Assembly (NCBI RefSeq): GCF_010747415.1
Contig: NZ_JAAGNZ010000010.1
Coordinates: forward strand, 1-47,451
Source: Spirosoma agri
GTDB lineage: Bacteria; Bacteroidota; Bacteroidia; Cytophagales; Spirosomataceae
Reading direction: 5' to 3'
Length of the DNA: 47,451 nucleotides
In this document: piece by piece, positions 16,368 to 24,361 of the stretch
Position numbering within the stretch: position 1 is the stretch's first letter
How the letters are laid out: every line of letters begins with the position of its first letter
Program-made: the position numbers and the translations under genes
Notes under the pieces: generated by a model
Told to the model about the DNA's origin: nothing
The model's database searches: none
Seen by the model: the letters and a program-made list of their open reading frames with translations, nothing else

Positions 16368-17059
16368 ACGCAGACAGCAGGTATGTTCTCTACTTCCGGG
16401 TGTCTACCAAAAAACAAGGTGAATCGGGGTTAGGACTGGAAGCCCAACGGGCCTACATCCAGCATTTCTATCGAGACAAACCCATACTGGCTGAATTTAC
16501 CGATGTCCGATCCGGGAAAACGATCCACAAACGACCCGAACTGCAAAAGGCAATCGCCCTCTGTAAAAAGGAACGGGCTACGCTGGTGGTGGCCAAGATC
16601 GATCGGCTCAGTCGAAACACGGAGAACGCCCTGCATATCTACAAGGAACTGGGTGAACGGCTGGAGAGTTGTGACATTCCCAATCTGGATAAATTCACCC
16701 TAACGCTGTTTATGGCCATTGCCGATCGGGAACGGGTGCTGATCAGTATTCGCACCCGGCAGGCGCTGGAAGCCCGGCGTGTTCGGGTGGGCGAATGGCG
16801 GGTGGGCGGCCCCAATGCCCGGAAAGCAGCGGCCGGTTTGCTGGGGTCTCAACTGGCCAAGGAGATGGCTGAGGATAATGAGAATAGCCGTCGTGCCTCC
16901 GCCCTGATTAGCATGCTGCGTTCAGATGGGAAGACCTACGAAGAAATTGCCCAACAACTGAACGTGGCTGGTTTTAAAACGCCACGCGGTTCTGACTTTC
17001 ACAAAATGCAGGTTCAGCGGTTGTACAAACGAATACTCGCCAGTAAAGCGGTGGAATAG
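16364..17059 (+). CDS. Serine recombinase (resolvase/invertase family)
   Basis: A 231-residue small serine recombinase. The catalytic serine is in YFRVST (Ser14). The arginines and aspartate of the active site lie in VAKIDRLSRN, and the dimer helix E region contains FMAIADRERVLISIRTRQAL. The C-terminal helix-turn-helix (KTYEEIAQQLNVAGFKTPRG) is complete. It is somewhat longer than Tn3-type resolvases (about 185 residues). On a low-copy replicon the likely role is to resolve multimers, helping the ParAB system; an invertase or integrase role cannot be excluded. Candidate sites lie at 16101-16179. Confidence 0.88.
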   Translation: MNADSRYVLYFRVSTKKQGESGLGLEAQRAYIQHFYRDKPILAEFTDVRSGKTIHKRPELQKAIALCKKERATLVVAKIDRLSRNTENALHIYKELGERLESCDIPNLDKFTLTLFMAIADRERVLISIRTRQALEARRVRVGEWRVGGPNARKAAAGLLGSQLAKEMAEDNENSRRASALISMLRSDGKTYEEIAQQLNVAGFKTPRGSDFHKMQVQRLYKRILASKAVE

Positions 17060-17063
17060 ATTA

Positions 17064-17204
17064 GTGTTCTCCTCATTGGGAGATGAGCGAAAGCAATGCC
17101 TGCCCGAAGCCGATCGCAGTGACCTCGTTGCAACGCTGACGCAGCACACACGCGAGTTGATCAATAGCCGAATCAAGGCCACACTACGGGCGAACGTTAC
17201 TTGA
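17064..17204 (+). CDS. Possible small protein or gene remnant after the resolvase
   Basis: A GTG-initiated frame of 46 codons starting 5 bp after the resolvase stop. The predicted peptide (FSSLGDERKQCLPEADRSD, then VATLTQHTRELINSRIKATL) has a charged, helical character and codon use like real genes. It has no recognisable domain and no ATG. It may be the tail of a deleted gene rather than a functional one. Confidence 0.22.
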   Translation: MFSSLGDERKQCLPEADRSDLVATLTQHTRELINSRIKATLRANVT

Positions 17205-17392
17205 GGACATTACAATGGACAGACTCAAGAACTTGACTGGTAAGTCCCAACGAACGGGTGTATTTACCAACGCAGACCAACTTACCATTTTCTCAGTCCT
17301 TTTCCGCACTTTAAACCTGGTTAAACAGTTAGCTGTGTAGGGTACACCTCGTCCCCGTTTCTTTCGTTTATATGCTTTTAGTTTTTGTGACA

Positions 17393-17893
17393 ATGGATAA
17401 CGAGGGCCATTGTCGTCCCTTCTCCTGTCATGTTCTCCAATTAGAAGGCGCTTTCGATGTGCTCAGCGGCATTATCACAGCGGGTGAGTCACTGGTAAGC
17501 GTTGAACTGCTTGATCTGTCGACCGGCCAGCGCACCTCTTTACCGTCCGAAGCCTTCGACGGTGAACCAATCCGGGCTCATATCGAGCAACTCGAAGAAT
17601 CATGGCAAACCCTGTTAACGGTATCGGTTGATTCAGAACTTACGCAGAAACAGCTACTGACGGCCTATTCTGTGCGGCTGTATGAAACGTATCAGACTCG
17701 GATTCGTTGCCTGGAACGCGCTGTGCGAAAGACGGACGCGCATCGTCAACGGGTTTCTCTGACTCCTCTTTGGGAATCGTCCTGCATCCGCCTTGATATG
17801 CAATTGGCCCAGTACCGGAATCAGTTGGAACGGGCACAGGCTGGAAAACGGCGTGTTTGTAAGCGGTTGGCCCCCTACTTGTATTGCCAGTAA
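17393..17893 (+). CDS. Hypothetical protein with C-terminal basic coiled coil
   Basis: A 166-residue protein from the ATG at 17393; an ATG at 17372 would add 7 residues. MDNEGHCRPFSCHVLQLEGAF is the more natural start. The N-terminal half is mixed alpha/beta (SVELLDLSTGQRTSLPSEAF). The C-terminal half is strongly helical and basic (QTRIRCLERAVRKTDAHRQR, then LAQYRNQLERAQAGKRRVCK), with regularly spaced cysteines. No known domain. It lies between the resolvase and a secreted protein, without operon links. Function unknown. Confidence 0.6.
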   Translation: MDNEGHCRPFSCHVLQLEGAFDVLSGIITAGESLVSVELLDLSTGQRTSLPSEAFDGEPIRAHIEQLEESWQTLLTVSVDSELTQKQLLTAYSVRLYETYQTRIRCLERAVRKTDAHRQRVSLTPLWESSCIRLDMQLAQYRNQLERAQAGKRRVCKRLAPYLYCQ

Positions 17894-18210
17894 GCGAATA
17901 CCGAACAGATCGCCCGGCACCGGACTTCTTCACTTGACCGGAGAGACTTTCCAGGCGAATCAGACCCTGTTTCCAACGCTGACTTTCTCGAAAAGAGCGC
18001 AGCGAAGGACTGGGTGCAATTAATGCAACTTGCCGGTTCACGTCCTTTTTCTAATTTGTAGTCAGGTCTATCGTTGCTATGATCCGCAGTTGGGCTGAGC
18101 TTTGAATTAATTTAGCATTAAAGTGACTCATTCTAAAACCTTTAGCGCTCCACACAAAGTTGTTGTCCTGATTAGTTTATGACAAACCCCTAATCAATAA
18201 ACTCAAGGTT
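17894..18210. other. Intergenic region before the low-complexity protein gene
   Basis: The last 150 bp are AT-rich and probably carry the promoter of the following gene. I see no gene and no clear repeats. Confidence 0.4.
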
Positions 18211-18630
18211 ATGAAAAAAGTGATGATACTGGGAGCGATGCTAGTAGGCATAGCAACCTTCAGCGCCCAGGCGCAGACGACAGGCAACGGTGGTACAGGC
18301 AGTGGCACAGGAAACGGAACCAATGGATCGGCGTCCCAAAACGGGTCATCGACCAGCGGTGGCAGTAACAACTCAACCATGGGCACAGGTAGCACAACCG
18401 GCTCGGGATCGATGAATAGCAGCAGTCAGAAAGGTCGCAGCAAGACTAATCGTTCGGGTTCGATGAGTGACGGTTCGATGAGCGATGGTTCGACCAACAA
18501 CGGGAATAGCCGTCAGGGCAACAATTCGATGAACACCCAGGGCAGCACGTCAACGTCTGGCCAGGGCAATATGTCGGGCAAAAGTGGTCGCAAAGGAACG
18601 ATGACAAAGATGAGTTCGACTTCGAACTAA
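18211..18630 (+). CDS. Secreted low-complexity Ser/Gly/Asn/Thr-rich protein
   Basis: A 139-residue protein with a clear Sec signal peptide (KKVMILGAMLVGIATFSAQA, cut after AQA). The rest is almost only Gly, Ser, Asn, Thr, Gln and Met, with short repeats (SMSDGSMSDGS; NGNSRQGNNSMNTQGS). A basic tail (SGKSGRKGTMTKM) ends the protein. It has no fold and no cysteines after the signal, so it is probably disordered in the periplasm or outside the cell. Similar short repeat-rich exported proteins are frequent in Cytophagales but have no known function. It has its own terminator at 18676-18704. Confidence 0.75.
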   Translation: MKKVMILGAMLVGIATFSAQAQTTGNGGTGSGTGNGTNGSASQNGSSTSGGSNNSTMGTGSTTGSGSMNSSSQKGRSKTNRSGSMSDGSMSDGSTNNGNSRQGNNSMNTQGSTSTSGQGNMSGKSGRKGTMTKMSSTSN

Positions 18631-18675
18631 CTGCGGCAACAACTCAGGACAACTACCGTTTGCATCCTCGTTATT

Positions 18676-18704
18676 ACCCGAACCAGCCGTGGTTCGGGTT
18701 TTTT
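18676..18704 (+). terminator. Intrinsic terminator after the low-complexity protein gene
   Basis: A perfect 10-bp stem ACCCGAACCA (18676-18685) and TGGTTCGGGT (18690-18699), with a GCCG loop followed by a run of six T. A textbook terminator 46 bp past the stop. Confidence 0.9.
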
Positions 18705-18892
18705 CATGAACAGTATCATGGCGCATTACGCAGTTGGTAGAGCAAGCTCGTCGGGTATCTGTCATCAGCCAAACGAGTACGCCTGATCGTGTAAGGGTTG
18801 ACAATCGAAGGAATCCCGATAGCGACCTTCAGTAGGAAATTATCAATACGATAAGCAGGAAGGCACCAACGATTATTCCCGGTTTTTGATCC

Positions 18893-20092
18893 TTACTTAC
18901 CGGTATCCAATTCGGTCAGGGGAGGATCAGTCAGCAACTGGTTTAGGTTTGCATACTCTTCCCGGTCCAGGAGATCAATCGCTCCGCCGGTCGCTAAACG
19001 AATCCGCTCCCGACACTTGCGTATTCGTGACAGCAGCGGTTGAATGATGGTGTTGCTATGGTTAATGAAGTCATACAGATCGCTTTCGCAGGAGGGAATC
19101 TTGTAGCCTTTGGTGCTGCTGGCAATGATGACGCCCGCATCCCGCAAGGGAGCAATCACCCGCGTCTGAAAATAATGCAGGGTGGGTGAATTTCCCCGGC
19201 GTTCTCCCATATGGGCCATGAGCTCCCGACTGGAGATGTAGCGGCTCGGATCGACGTGGCGAAAATGAAACAACAGGTACTGTAAACAAGTCACCTGGTC
19301 GACCTCCTGGGGCGAGCGACTGGCCAGCTTACGATGCAAAAAATCCTGGCCTAAACCAACGCACAACTCGGCCAAACCGGCATTGTAATTGGTCTGTTCA
19401 GGTATGCTTTGTGCTACCACGGGCGTAAATACATCCGGCCAATATTTCAGGGTAAGTAGTTTAGGACGAAGCAGTTGTACGAAACTCGTTCGTTCGGGTG
19501 ATAATACTGTTTCGTCATAGCAACGAGCTAGCGTACCCGCCACGAAATCAGCCGTCTGGACCAGTACGCTGGCCTGACTGTTGACGAATCGAAAACTAGC
19601 TTGGTTGAACAGCGTGGGTACGTGTCGATCATGAACGTACTGCACAAAGCCCTGCATAAAACGCTCATCCCCGTGTCGACCGGCCACCAGTTCCAGGTTG
19701 GGAAAACTGCGGTAAAGTTCGCGGTCGGCCAGACCATGCAGAAACTTGTAGAACGAGCTTTTGTGATAGAACCCTTCTCCCCGCAGCTCCCGCTTATCGA
19801 CGACCAAGGCAAAAATCTGAAACGGAACAGTGAGTAGCTGTTCCAGAATTGAACGTCGGAGTTTGTCATCACTGCCCACACTGGCTGACTCGATAGCCCC
19901 CGTCTGAAAGAAGCGTTGCCGGACTGCTTCTACTTGTGACTCAGCCTCGTGCAGCTGTTCTTTGCGTAGCGTGATGGCGGTGACAATAAAATGGGTGGAA
20001 ACCGGTCCGCTCTGGTCCGAACGGCGGCCCGGCGGGGTAAAGTCAAGACCGTTATCCCCCCACTCCGCCAGGTAAGCAATGTAATCATTCAT
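18893..20092 (-). CDS. DUF3800-family protein with C-terminal extension
   Basis: A 399-residue protein. The first 200 residues look like DUF3800, an RNase H-like fold: IAYLAEWGDNGLDF at 5-18 matches the family's opening strand, FALVVDKREL lies at about 94-103, RHGDERF at about 139-145, and VQTADFVAGTLARCYD at about 178-193 corresponds to the conserved LQxADxxAG motif (Asp182). The usual first acidic motif YIDESGD reads YLAEWGD here, so the first aspartate is alanine. The C-terminal 170 residues are an unassigned domain with a helix-turn-helix-like segment (YISSRELMAHMGERR, then VIAPLRDAGVIIASSTKGYK). DUF3800 proteins are often found in defence or mobile contexts. It stands alone on its strand. 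The catalytic status is unclear. Confidence 0.7.
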   Translation of the reverse strand: MNDYIAYLAEWGDNGLDFTPPGRRSDQSGPVSTHFIVTAITLRKEQLHEAESQVEAVRQRFFQTGAIESASVGSDDKLRRSILEQLLTVPFQIFALVVDKRELRGEGFYHKSSFYKFLHGLADRELYRSFPNLELVAGRHGDERFMQGFVQYVHDRHVPTLFNQASFRFVNSQASVLVQTADFVAGTLARCYDETVLSPERTSFVQLLRPKLLTLKYWPDVFTPVVAQSIPEQTNYNAGLAELCVGLGQDFLHRKLASRSPQEVDQVTCLQYLLFHFRHVDPSRYISSRELMAHMGERRGNSPTLHYFQTRVIAPLRDAGVIIASSTKGYKIPSCESDLYDFINHSNTIIQPLLSRIRKCRERIRLATGGAIDLLDREEYANLNQLLTDPPLTELDTGK

Positions 20093-20398
20093 AACGTATC
20101 GGACTAAATAGCCGGCAAGTTAACCAGATGGGTCGACAGTCGGGTACTAGCCTGGGCTGTAGCCACCAGTTCGACCAGCCGGGAGCATCGTTGGGCAAGG
20201 CGTATCTGGCCCCCGGATCGGATCAATCGAACGAAGTGTTACCGTGAAACGATGCGCTTCTTAACCAGTCTCAGCTGTCCCGGATGATTGTCGCCGGGTG
20301 GAGCTTTACCCGTCAACGATCTTAACTACGAATAACAGCGGCCGGTTTACAGCCTGTGGCGATAGGTACAATTGATCGGGCTACTCGACTGGGTATGC
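20093..20398. other. Intergenic region, possible gene remnant
   Basis: On the reverse strand a start-less open frame of about 48 codons ends at about 20103 and reads like protein (RLAQRCSRLVELVATAQAST), but it begins right after a stop codon and has no ATG. It might be the tail of a lost gene. The region must also contain the promoter of the leftward DUF3800 gene. Confidence 0.3.
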
Positions 20399-22081
20399 TT
20401 ATTGGCTGATCCAATCGATAGCGGCTTGCAAGGCTCGGTCAGTGCCGTTCAAAAGGTCGTCACGAGTCGGTATTGCCTTCATGTCGATGGGTACGCCCGG
20501 TCCTTGAATCAACTGCCCGTCAACAGTATACACCCCCCGGCCACTAAAGCGGGTTTGGTACCCACCCGGAAAGTGAACATAACAAACATCCCCGTTTGCC
20601 CCAGCCGATGGACTGCCAATGATCTGGGCTCGGGGAGCCGTACGCAGGGCCATACACGTCGATTCAGCGGCACTTTGCGTATGGCTGTTACAGAGAATAG
20701 CCACTTTACCCCGATAGTAAGCCGCGTTGTTCCGCCCAACATGCTGGATTGCAGGTTGCGTAAACACCCCCGGAAAGGATAGATCCGGTTTGGTGTAGCG
20801 CGCAAACCCCCTCGGAGCCGGATTTAGGTAGGCACACAACCGCTGGAACGATACGCTAGGGTAATTCCGCACGTCAAAAATAATTCCTTGACGATCTCGG
20901 TATTGATCCATTACCCGTTTTATATCCCCCACCGACAAGGTTCCCAGGTCAATGTAACCAACGGTTGGCGGAACGGTTTTCGAACGCGCAGGGAGCGGGG
21001 GACGATACCCAAACCGCTCAAATACATAGCGGTGCATTGTTTTACGGAGTCGCTGGCCGTCGCGAATCAACTCGATCTCAACCAGTGGCTGTGAACCGGC
21101 CAGCAGGCTCGGTAAAAGCCGCTGAATCAGTGCTGATCGGTTCGACGCAGAAATATCCTGCGCACGCTGATCAATGCATTCCGCGACCGATTGACCGCCA
21201 ACCCGAAGGATACCGTCTCCCCGGCGAATGTCATCAAGTTGGCATAACGAGTCGTTGAATGATCTGACTACGAGAAGGGTATCGTTGAGTAGACGGTAAT
21301 CAAACGGAGGATACAGAGTCGGTTCGGGCGAAGGAAGTCGATACGCGAGAGGAATAGTCAGTTCGGCGTGCCCATCCTGAATCGTGCTGATCAGCTGTTG
21401 CAGAACGCGCTGATAACGCAGCGTATCGGTAGCCTGTTGAAAGCGGGGCACAAACTCGGTCAATACCTGAGCCCAGTTTCGGGGCAGGGCGTACTTGGTG
21501 GGGTGAAAATAGTTGATACTGTTCCAGTAGCGAAACAGGCCCAGCAGCCGGTATGAGGAGTTGGGCAGGGCCATGGTCGAATAGTCCGCTTCCGAAAACT
21601 CCAGTCGGTTCCGGAAGGGGTTCCAGCGGACATAGTGATTGGTTCGTTGGTTGCGGTTGGCGGCAACGTACAGTAGCTGCTGGCGAAGGGGTTGACTGAA
21701 GAGCGATGAGTCGGCCAGCCAGCTCAGATCCAGATTTTTGGTAAAGGCCGTCGAATCGGGGATGGAGCAGCTCGAACAGGCCTTAACGGGTTCCAGTTGA
21801 CTGATCCAGCTAAGCAATCGGGCAGACAAGGCTTGTCTGGACGGGATGGCAGCTGATTCGTCAATGAGTTGAATAAGTTGTGCATCCCAGTCAATTTTTC
21901 CGGTAGCGACCTGAGGATGGTAGTATTTGAGAAACCCCCATACTTTCCCGATCGTGACCAGGTTCCGGGTGTGTACACTATCCGAATCGGATTGACTAAA
22001 TGAAGACGAAAAAGACAACAGGTATACACCCAGCAGCCAAAAACAGCGCGTCATAATCAGGAAGGAGAAGTTCAGTGGCAA
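20399..22081 (-). CDS. S41-family C-terminal-processing-type peptidase, secreted
   Basis: A 560-residue protein starting at 22081, or 22054 if the signal peptide begins at MTRCFWLLGVYLLSFSSSFS. The signal peptide ends near SFSQS. A PDZ-like part around DDIRRGDGILRVGGQSV precedes the peptidase core. The nucleophile lies in AILCNSHTQSAAEST (Ser of SAAE at about 470), and PTVGYIDLGTLS and GSPSAGANGDVCYV are further S41 signatures. The N-terminal VWGFLKYYHPQVATGKIDWD is typical of the Bacteroidota S41 subgroup. It is probably periplasmic. A broken paralogue lies directly upstream on the same strand. Confidence 0.9.
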   Translation of the reverse strand: MPLNFSFLIMTRCFWLLGVYLLSFSSSFSQSDSDSVHTRNLVTIGKVWGFLKYYHPQVATGKIDWDAQLIQLIDESAAIPSRQALSARLLSWISQLEPVKACSSCSIPDSTAFTKNLDLSWLADSSLFSQPLRQQLLYVAANRNQRTNHYVRWNPFRNRLEFSEADYSTMALPNSSYRLLGLFRYWNSINYFHPTKYALPRNWAQVLTEFVPRFQQATDTLRYQRVLQQLISTIQDGHAELTIPLAYRLPSPEPTLYPPFDYRLLNDTLLVVRSFNDSLCQLDDIRRGDGILRVGGQSVAECIDQRAQDISASNRSALIQRLLPSLLAGSQPLVEIELIRDGQRLRKTMHRYVFERFGYRPPLPARSKTVPPTVGYIDLGTLSVGDIKRVMDQYRDRQGIIFDVRNYPSVSFQRLCAYLNPAPRGFARYTKPDLSFPGVFTQPAIQHVGRNNAAYYRGKVAILCNSHTQSAAESTCMALRTAPRAQIIGSPSAGANGDVCYVHFPGGYQTRFSGRGVYTVDGQLIQGPGVPIDMKAIPTRDDLLNGTDRALQAAIDWISQ

Positions 22082-22415
22082 GAAGCAGGAAATGGTGCGT
22101 TTATCGTCACGAGCGCATCGGCTTTAAGAAGAATTAACAGTCGCTCTGATCCTAGCATATGTCATTCTCACCAGGCTCAGCAGCCCGGTTATCCTGGTCC
22201 CAGAATAGCCTGTTTACATAAAGCCGCAGCAACAGGACAATGCCAAAATAGCTCTTCGCTATCTCGCACGTTGAGCCCTCCGACAGGCAGCGTTGACGCG
22301 TAGAACAAGGCGACAGCGAACCACACCGCGGGTAAATTTAGATCAGTTGTGCAGCGCCCGAACTGGTGCAGTTCCCCAATCGTTCGAAATGGTTAAACAA
22401 CTCTTTATGTGGTCG
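22082..22415. other. Intergenic region between the two S41 genes
   Basis: No gene is visible. It should carry the promoter of the leftward intact S41 gene and the 3' end of the pseudogene transcript. I see no terminator hairpin. Confidence 0.4.
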
Positions 22416-23425
22416 TTAACGATAAAACTGACTGCTCAGGTAGTTGTATGTTACAGCACAGTGTTCGACAACACGACCCGCCTGATCCAATACGACTAGA
22501 ACCGTTTCGCCTTTCCCCGCGCCTTGGCTCAAGTGAATACGAACGTACTTTTTATCGCCCAAGCTGATGTGATGAGCAATCGTTAATCGCCGGGCATTCC
22601 GCCTGACAAATGGCCAACGCATCCGGGACCGAACAGGCGGGTGGAGACTGACGTAAAAACGACGTCTGATGTTTTGGTGATAAAAACTCGAATCCGCACC
22701 CTGTTCTGCCTGAATCCGTTGCTGAACCTGATTTTCGTTCGCCATTCCCCGGAGCGAATAGCACGCGTTGACAAAAGGAGTCAGCAAGGTGGCATCCTCT
22801 TCAACTAACCCCGTCGAGTAGGCCGTCACAGCATCGTAGGTCCTGGTTACTAGTAAACTGTCAACGTAAAAATCGAAGGCCAGCTGCTCATAGCACCGGG
22901 TTTGTTGGGCTAACTTAGCCTGATGGGCTGACAGAAAACGGAAAGCCTCATCCAGACCAGGATCGAGCCTTTTCAGCAGATCGCCACAATGGTGAGTAAC
23001 CGCTACATCGACTGGTACACCTTCGGCTTCGTAACTGATGCGTTTGGCGCTGACTGTCTGGCCATTGGACAGAGCCACCTGCCAGCCGCTAGGCAGGCGT
23101 TTTCCCAGCATGGGAGAAAATATACCGTTGCTTCGTTCGCCCAGCAATTTCACGTACGGCAGTCCTTTGAGGTAGAGCGCACAGTCACCCGCACTAATTG
23201 TAGCGCCACTGGTCAGTAATACCGTGGGTTTGAGCAGCTGTTTTTTGCCTTCAGGAGCCACGTAATAAGCCGTCCACAGCGTGTATTCCTGCTTGGGCTG
23301 GCTAATTCAATAGTTGCCAGAATGCCTCAAAATTACGTTCAGGGCTCGTTTTTGGTAGCGAAACAGCAACTCCCGATAAGGAATTAACAAGAATCAGCAG
23401 AAGCGAAAAAAAAAGTAGCTTTCAT
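22416..23425 (-). pseudogene. S41 peptidase pseudogene (internal deletion and frameshifts)
   Basis: The intact 3' part (22416-23261) encodes 281 residues of an S41 C-terminal core (PTVLLTSGATISAGDCALYL, KLLGERSNGIFSPMLG) plus a C-terminal extension. Upstream, translation continues without a start (KQEYTLWTAYYVAPEGKK) to a stop at about 23307. Beyond it, in another frame, lies a typical S41 N-terminus: a signal peptide (LLFFSLLLILVNSLSGVAV) and SPERNFEAFWQLLN, ending in a stop. The ATG at 23425 is out of frame with that signal peptide, by one base in a run of nine A (23406-23414). The middle of the protein is missing. So an ancestral secreted S41 peptidase lost an internal segment and its reading frame. 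The remaining 281-residue frame is unlikely to be functional. Confidence 0.85.
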
Positions 23426-23578
23426 GGGCTAGTGATGGCCAGAATCTATCAAACTTGCTCACAAATTGATTCAGACGCTCAAATAAGCCCGCTGAGCGAC
23501 TTTCTTTACCCAAGGTATACATTTATACTGCTGACGTGATTTAGTGCCCTGACAAGCCTGTATTCGATCAGAACGGCT

Positions 23579-23749
23579 ATGCTGGTAAAGATTGAACGAC
23601 TTTTCTTTTTACTATTAGCCAAATTCTGGTTGACCGTTGACGAGTTGAACCGGCATTCTGGTGCTTACTTTCCACTAGAAAAAGAAACATCTGCCCTTCC
23701 AATTGTTCTTTCGCCCGCAGTGGTCATAGAGCACAAACCAATATTATAG
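23579..23749 (+). CDS. Small hydrophobic-N-terminus protein (56 aa), unknown
   Basis: An ATG-initiated 56-codon frame just outside the AT-rich origin region. The peptide starts MLVKIERLFFLLLAKFWLTV, which resembles a membrane anchor or signal, followed by a soluble tail (SAYFPLEKE-like and PIVLSPAVVIEHKPIL). It stands alone, with rep 600 bp downstream. I do not recognise it. Codon use is like neighbouring genes, but a chance frame cannot be excluded. Confidence 0.35.
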   Translation: MLVKIERLFFLLLAKFWLTVDELNRHSGAYFPLEKETSALPIVLSPAVVIEHKPIL

Positions 23750-23880
23750 GCAGTAAAGTTTACTAAAAAAGTAAATATCTACATTTATTCGATGTTTTTT
23801 TCTTCCCTTTCCAATGAAATCAACGCTTTGATAAAACTTATCAACTTTATCAATAATTCCTTTTGATTGATTTAAGAGGC
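23750..23880. other. AT-rich origin segment with short dyads
   Basis: A strongly AT-rich stretch next to the iterons, as expected for the DNA-unwinding element of an iteron origin. It contains the dyad TTGATAA-AAC-TTATCAA (23828-23844) and a further TTATCAA immediately after. The role is inferred from composition and position. Confidence 0.5.
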
Positions 23881-23920
23881 CTTGTAAGTATCTGATAAAC
23901 AATGCGTTGCAAACGCAAAT

Positions 23921-24167
23921 AAGAGGTTTGAAATAAGTAAATAAGAGGTTTGAAATAGATTAAAGAGGTCTAAATAAGAGGTTTGAAATAAGTAAATAAG
24001 AGGTTTGAAATAAGTAAATAAGAGGTTTGAAATAGATTGCAGTGTCAACTAGGAGGTTTGAAATAAGCGATAAAACTCGACTGTGGAAAATGTGGAAAAG
24101 TCTGTTTTTACCGTCCAAAAGTGCGCCTTTGAGCCCATTTTCGGACGCCAACTAAGAGGTTTGAAAT
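23921..24167 (+). repeat. Iteron array of the plasmid replication origin
   Basis: Eight direct repeats of AAGAGGTTTGAAAT start at 23921, 23943, 23963 (degenerate, AAGAGGTCTAAAT), 23976, 23998, 24020, 24051 (AGGAGG...) and 24154. Most copies are followed by AAGTAAAT, giving a 22-bp unit, about two helical turns, so copies lie on one face of the DNA. The degenerate copy breaks the phase (20 then 13 bp). The last copy lies 103 bp from the seventh. All are in direct orientation ahead of the Rep_3 gene, the standard arrangement for an iteron-controlled origin. Confidence 0.92.
24082..24099. promoter_or_regulatory. Two tandem DnaA-box-like sequences
   Basis: TGTGGAAAA occurs twice end to end (24082-24090 and 24091-24099). 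On the other strand this is TTTTCCACA, one base from the DnaA box TTATCCACA. They sit between iterons 7 and 8, where iteron plasmids often bind host DnaA. Confidence 0.55.
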
Positions 24168-24283
24168 AAATCAACCTGTCAAAACAGGAGTCCTATTGGT
24201 TAGTCATCTTATTGCCTGTCAGCTTATTAACAACAGTTATAGCCTCTCTCAGCAGGTTATGATTCTACGTACATGTGACGAGG

Positions 24284-24330
24284 ATTTACAAATAAGAGTT
24301 TCCTAAAGCGACTTCTTATTTGTAAATTTG
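24284..24330 (+). promoter_or_regulatory. rep promoter and autorepression operator
   Basis: A perfect inverted repeat with 14-bp arms (24284-24297 ATTTACAAATAAGA, 24314-24327) and a 16-bp spacer. Its left arm shares CAAATAAGAG with the first iteron, so Rep dimers could bind it. A -7 box TAAATTTG (24323-24330) overlaps the right arm and fits TAnnTTTG; GTTTC about 21 bp upstream may serve as the -33 element. The start codon follows 31 bp after the box. Rep dimer repression at such a site is typical for Rep_3 plasmids. Confidence 0.65.
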
Positions 24331-24361
24331 GTCTGTAACTTGCTTCCTGAGCATTCATTCT

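Noticed and set aside
20103..20246. Start-less reverse frame of about 48 codons
   Set aside because: Protein-like, but it follows a stop codon directly and has no ATG. It could be a gene tail; mentioned only in the region entry.
22416..23261. An intact short S41 peptidase gene
   Set aside because: The frame lacks the signal peptide and N-terminal core, which survive in broken form just upstream in other frames.
23921..24167. Iterons as a CRISPR or microsatellite
   Set aside because: The 22-bp spacing, AT-rich neighbour, DnaA-like boxes and the Rep_3 gene directly downstream mark a plasmid origin.
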